In this document: piece by piece, positions 6,659 to 8,155 of the stretch | Position numbering within the stretch: the stretch's first letter is position 1 | How the letters are laid out: the number at the start of each line of letters is the position of its first letter | NCBI GenBank assembly: GCA_035455185.1 | Contig: DATIFQ010000300.1 | Location: 1 to 8,155, forward strand | Source of the DNA: JAEHDI01 sp035455185 | GTDB taxonomy: Bacteria > Acidobacteriota > Terriglobia > Bryobacterales > Bryobacteraceae | Reading direction: 5' to 3' | Length of the DNA: 8,155 bases | The notes under the pieces: generated by a model | What the model was told of the DNA's origin: nothing | Seen by the model: only the letters and a program-made list of their open reading frames with translations | Databases searched by the model: none | Position numbers and translations under genes: made by a program

Positions 6659-7732
6659 TCAGAATCTCACAAACCAGCCGCGGCGGTACATCACCCACGC
6701 CACCACGTACAGCACCGCGACGTTCGCCAGCGCGTAAAGCAGCGACGCGTTGATCGGGCTCGCCACCGCCAGGAACACATTCTGATAAAGGATGTCGTGA
6801 AGCGAGCGGCCACCGAACAGGTTGAGAGACAGGCAGTCCGCAAGAATGCCCGAGAGAACGTACACCGTGATAGCGTTCATGCCGTATACAACGAATGGCT
6901 TGCTCCACCGCTTCCAGCCTTGTACGTCCACCAGCCAGTGACAACAGGCGAAGACGAGCAGAGAGATCCCCGCCATCAGGACGGAAAACGTAACCGTCCA
7001 GAGATTCTTGTTGATCGGCTGCACGCCGTGAAATGCCGCTCCCAGGAACAGAAGCACATTGCCTGAGAAGAACATCCATGCCGTCTTCTCGGCCGCTCCC
7101 ATCCCCGAACGCAGCAGCATCCCGACTAGAATTCCGAACAGTGCCGTGCCGATCGATGGCAGCGTGCTGACGATGCCCTCGGGGTCCCACGTCTTCGTCG
7201 CACCCCACATATGGCCGGTGAGGAAGATCGAGTCCACGTGCTTCGCAAAATTGTCCGCCCGCTCAAACCCTCCCGGTTGCATCAGCAGCGTATAGAGGAC
7301 GAACACGCTTACCAGCGCAATCACCCTGCCCCGCAGCCCGGTGTAGAGAAAAATGACCGCCGCGATCAGGTAACAGATCGCGATCCGCTGCAGCACGCCG
7401 GGAATCCGCAGCGTGGCCAGCCGAAAGTACGGGAAGGCGTTCAGGAACAGTCCGATCCCGAAGATGATCGCCGCCCTCCGGAGCGCGTGCAGCATCAGCC
7501 GGCGCTTGTCGTCGCCGCGCTCGACGCGCTTGGCGAAGGAGAACGTCATCGCCACGCCGACGATCCAAAGGAACGACGGGAAGATGGTGTCCGTGAAGGT
7601 CCACCCGTGCCACTTTGAATGAAGCAGCGGCGCGTAGACATCCTCCCACGACCCCGGGTTGTTGACCATGATCATCGACGCCATGGTCAGCCCGCGAAAC
7701 ACATCCAGCGAAACCAGCCGTTGCGTTGCCAT
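6659..7732 (-). CDS. HGSNAT-family (NagX-like, DUF1624/DUF5009) membrane acyltransferase
   Basis: A 357-residue polytopic inner-membrane protein with about ten hydrophobic segments. It belongs to the family of heparan-alpha-glucosaminide N-acetyltransferase and NagX, which move acetyl groups across the membrane onto amino sugars. The N-terminal signature is clear: RLVSLDVFRGLTMASMIMVN at 5-24, then PLLHSKWHGWTFTD at 35-48 and FPSFLWIVGV at 51-60. His38 aligns with the proposed catalytic His of human HGSNAT (KHASWNG context). Later segments include GVLQRIAICYLIAA (about 110-123) and PFVVYGMNAITVYVLSG. Start choice: the frame is open to a TTG at 7813, but ATG at 7730-7732 places the start directly before the conserved domain, and the longer reading would run into an inverted repeat, so ATG is preferred. 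It is the first gene of a pair with the phosphoesterase. The sugar acceptor cannot be told from sequence. Confidence 0.92.
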   Translation of the reverse strand: MATQRLVSLDVFRGLTMASMIMVNNPGSWEDVYAPLLHSKWHGWTFTDTIFPSFLWIVGVAMTFSFAKRVERGDDKRRLMLHALRRAAIIFGIGLFLNAFPYFRLATLRIPGVLQRIAICYLIAAVIFLYTGLRGRVIALVSVFVLYTLLMQPGGFERADNFAKHVDSIFLTGHMWGATKTWDPEGIVSTLPSIGTALFGILVGMLLRSGMGAAEKTAWMFFSGNVLLFLGAAFHGVQPINKNLWTVTFSVLMAGISLLVFACCHWLVDVQGWKRWSKPFVVYGMNAITVYVLSGILADCLSLNLFGGRSLHDILYQNVFLAVASPINASLLYALANVAVLYVVAWVMYRRGWFVRF

Positions 7733-7743
7733 GAGTTCAGAAG

Positions 7744-7749
7744 AGTATA
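7744..7749 (-). promoter_or_regulatory. Possible -10 element for the acyltransferase-phosphoesterase unit
   Basis: TATACT on the minus strand differs from TATAAT at one base and lies 11 bases before the ATG at 7732, which would give a nearly leaderless message; no good Shine-Dalgarno is seen there, which fits. The -35 region about 17 bases upstream is poor. The core GTATAC is itself palindromic, so it could also serve the other strand. Confidence 0.3.
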
Positions 7750-7813
7750 CCGCGGCCTTCAGAGCACCTGATGCACGCCGCCCGGATTCGTTCGTTCCGG
7801 CGGCCCTTCCCAA

Positions 7814-7892
7814 GGCTGGTGCCGTTCCGACGGTAGCGCCTCGCTGTGTGGCGCTGGCTTCTTAGCCGGGAAAAGTTGGAACGGCACTGGCC
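7814..7892 (+). ncRNA. Candidate structured RNA leader (three-way junction) upstream of sulfotransferase gene
   Basis: Arms GGCTGGTGCCGTTCCGAC (7814-7831) and GTTGGAACGGCACTGGCC (7875-7892) pair over all 18 positions in a plus-strand RNA: 15 Watson-Crick and 3 G-U pairs. On the minus strand those three would be A-C mismatches, so the fold favours plus-strand transcription. The 43-base interior holds two more hairpins, AGCGCC/GGCGCT (7835-7840 with 7850-7855, nine-base loop) and GGCT/AGCC (7856-7859 with 7864-7867, four-base loop). This gives a closed three-way junction. No T-run follows, so it is not a standard terminator. It sits between divergent genes and ends 95 bases before the sulfotransferase start. 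It could be a regulatory leader, a small RNA, or simply a DNA inverted repeat for a regulator. I match it to no known family. Confidence 0.45.
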
Positions 7893-7952
7893 CGTTTGGA
7901 ATTTGTTAAAGTACGGGTTCCGGGTTGTCGGCCGCGGCATGCGGTGCCGGTG

Positions 7953-7979
7953 GCTTCGATGCCTGAATTCAAACGAAGC
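7953..7979 (+). promoter_or_regulatory. Hairpin next to the sulfotransferase ribosome-binding site
   Basis: GCTTCG (7953-7958) and CGAAGC (7974-7979) form a perfect six-base stem with a 15-base loop. The right arm runs into AAGCAGG (7976-7982), the only Shine-Dalgarno-like element before ATG 7988, so the stem could limit ribosome access. Weak on its own; its position after the structured element makes it notable. Confidence 0.3.
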
Positions 7980-7987
7980 AGGTTCTA

Positions 7988-8155
7988 ATGCGCCACGTCC
8001 TATTGCACTATCATGTCCTGAAAAACGCAGGCTCGACCGTCGAGTTCATTCTCGATCGCAGCTTCGGGAACAAATGGACTCGGTTCGATGGGCCAGACCG
8101 GAACTCGGTTCTGAATATCGGGCACTTGTTCTCGTTCCTCGAAGAGAATCCGGAC
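7988..8155 (+). CDS. Sulfotransferase-like protein, N-terminal part (3'-truncated by window edge)
   Basis: The first 56 codons of a gene that continues past the window. The start is ATG at 7988-7990, with AAGCAGG ending about five bases upstream. The product opens MRHVLLHYHVLKNAGSTVEF: a short beta-strand followed by the loop KNAGST at 12-17. This corresponds to the 5'-phosphosulfate-binding (PAPS) loop of membrane-type and sulfotransferase family 2 enzymes, where HYHxxKNAGxS is common. The following helix (STVEFILDRSFGNKWTRFD) also fits. Such enzymes move a sulfo group from PAPS to a sugar or other acceptor; bacterial members often modify exopolysaccharides or lipids, but the acceptor cannot be inferred here. 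It is transcribed away from the acyltransferase gene across a 255-base gap. Family call is good for such a short stretch; the catalytic C-terminal part is unseen. Confidence 0.78.
   Translation, partial: MRHVLLHYHVLKNAGSTVEFILDRSFGNKWTRFDGPDRNSVLNIGHLFSFLEENPD

Noticed and set aside
6264..7208. Minus-strand open frame of 314 codons spanning the acyltransferase/phosphoesterase junction
   Set aside because: Overlaps both well-supported genes in another frame and has no recognisable domain.
7814..7892. The inverted repeat read as a transposon-end or miniature element
   Set aside because: No flanking target duplication is visible and the interior folds into its own hairpins, which a simple inverted-repeat element does not require; not excluded fully.
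8080..8096. GGTTCGA-like T-loop sequence suggesting a tRNA
   Set aside because: Lies within the sulfotransferase coding frame with no acceptor or anticodon stem around it.

Overview
The window looks like chromosomal DNA from a high-GC, soil-type Gram-negative bacterium. The lineage is inferred from gene types only: a YVTN propeller/phosphoesterase secreted protein next to an HGSNAT-family acyltransferase, and a CotA-like multicopper oxidase, recall Acidobacteriota such as Solibacter and Bryobacter relatives. No rRNA or other marker gene is present to confirm it.

Layout. Positions 1-1305 (+) hold the C-terminal three quarters or so of a multicopper oxidase; its start lies before the window. 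At 1337-1565 (-) is an orphan C-terminal gene fragment that nearly copies the end of the large gene at 4193-6652. Positions 1566-2026 have no convincing gene. Positions 2027-4132 (-) hold three genes of lower GC than the flanks: a small two-helix membrane protein (not previously obvious because it is only 57 codons), a membrane-anchored protein overlapping it by four bases, and a HEPN-like protein. Positions 4193-6652 (-) encode a secreted beta-propeller plus phosphoesterase, and 6659-7732 (-) encodes a polytopic acyltransferase six bases upstream of it. A divergent intergenic region (7733-7987) holds a strong inverted repeat that folds best as a plus-strand RNA, followed at 7988 by the start of a sulfotransferase-like gene that runs off the end.

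How the parts relate. The acyltransferase and the propeller-phosphoesterase form a tight two-gene transcription unit of cell-envelope proteins. The low-GC three-gene block lies exactly between the intact 3' end of the phosphoesterase gene and its displaced 3' copy. That is the arrangement left when DNA enters at the 3' end of a gene, or when a paralogue is lost by rearrangement. No integrase or transposase is visible. The block (two membrane proteins plus a HEPN-like protein with an R-x4-H motif) is the best candidate here for an undescribed system; a defence role is a hypothesis only.
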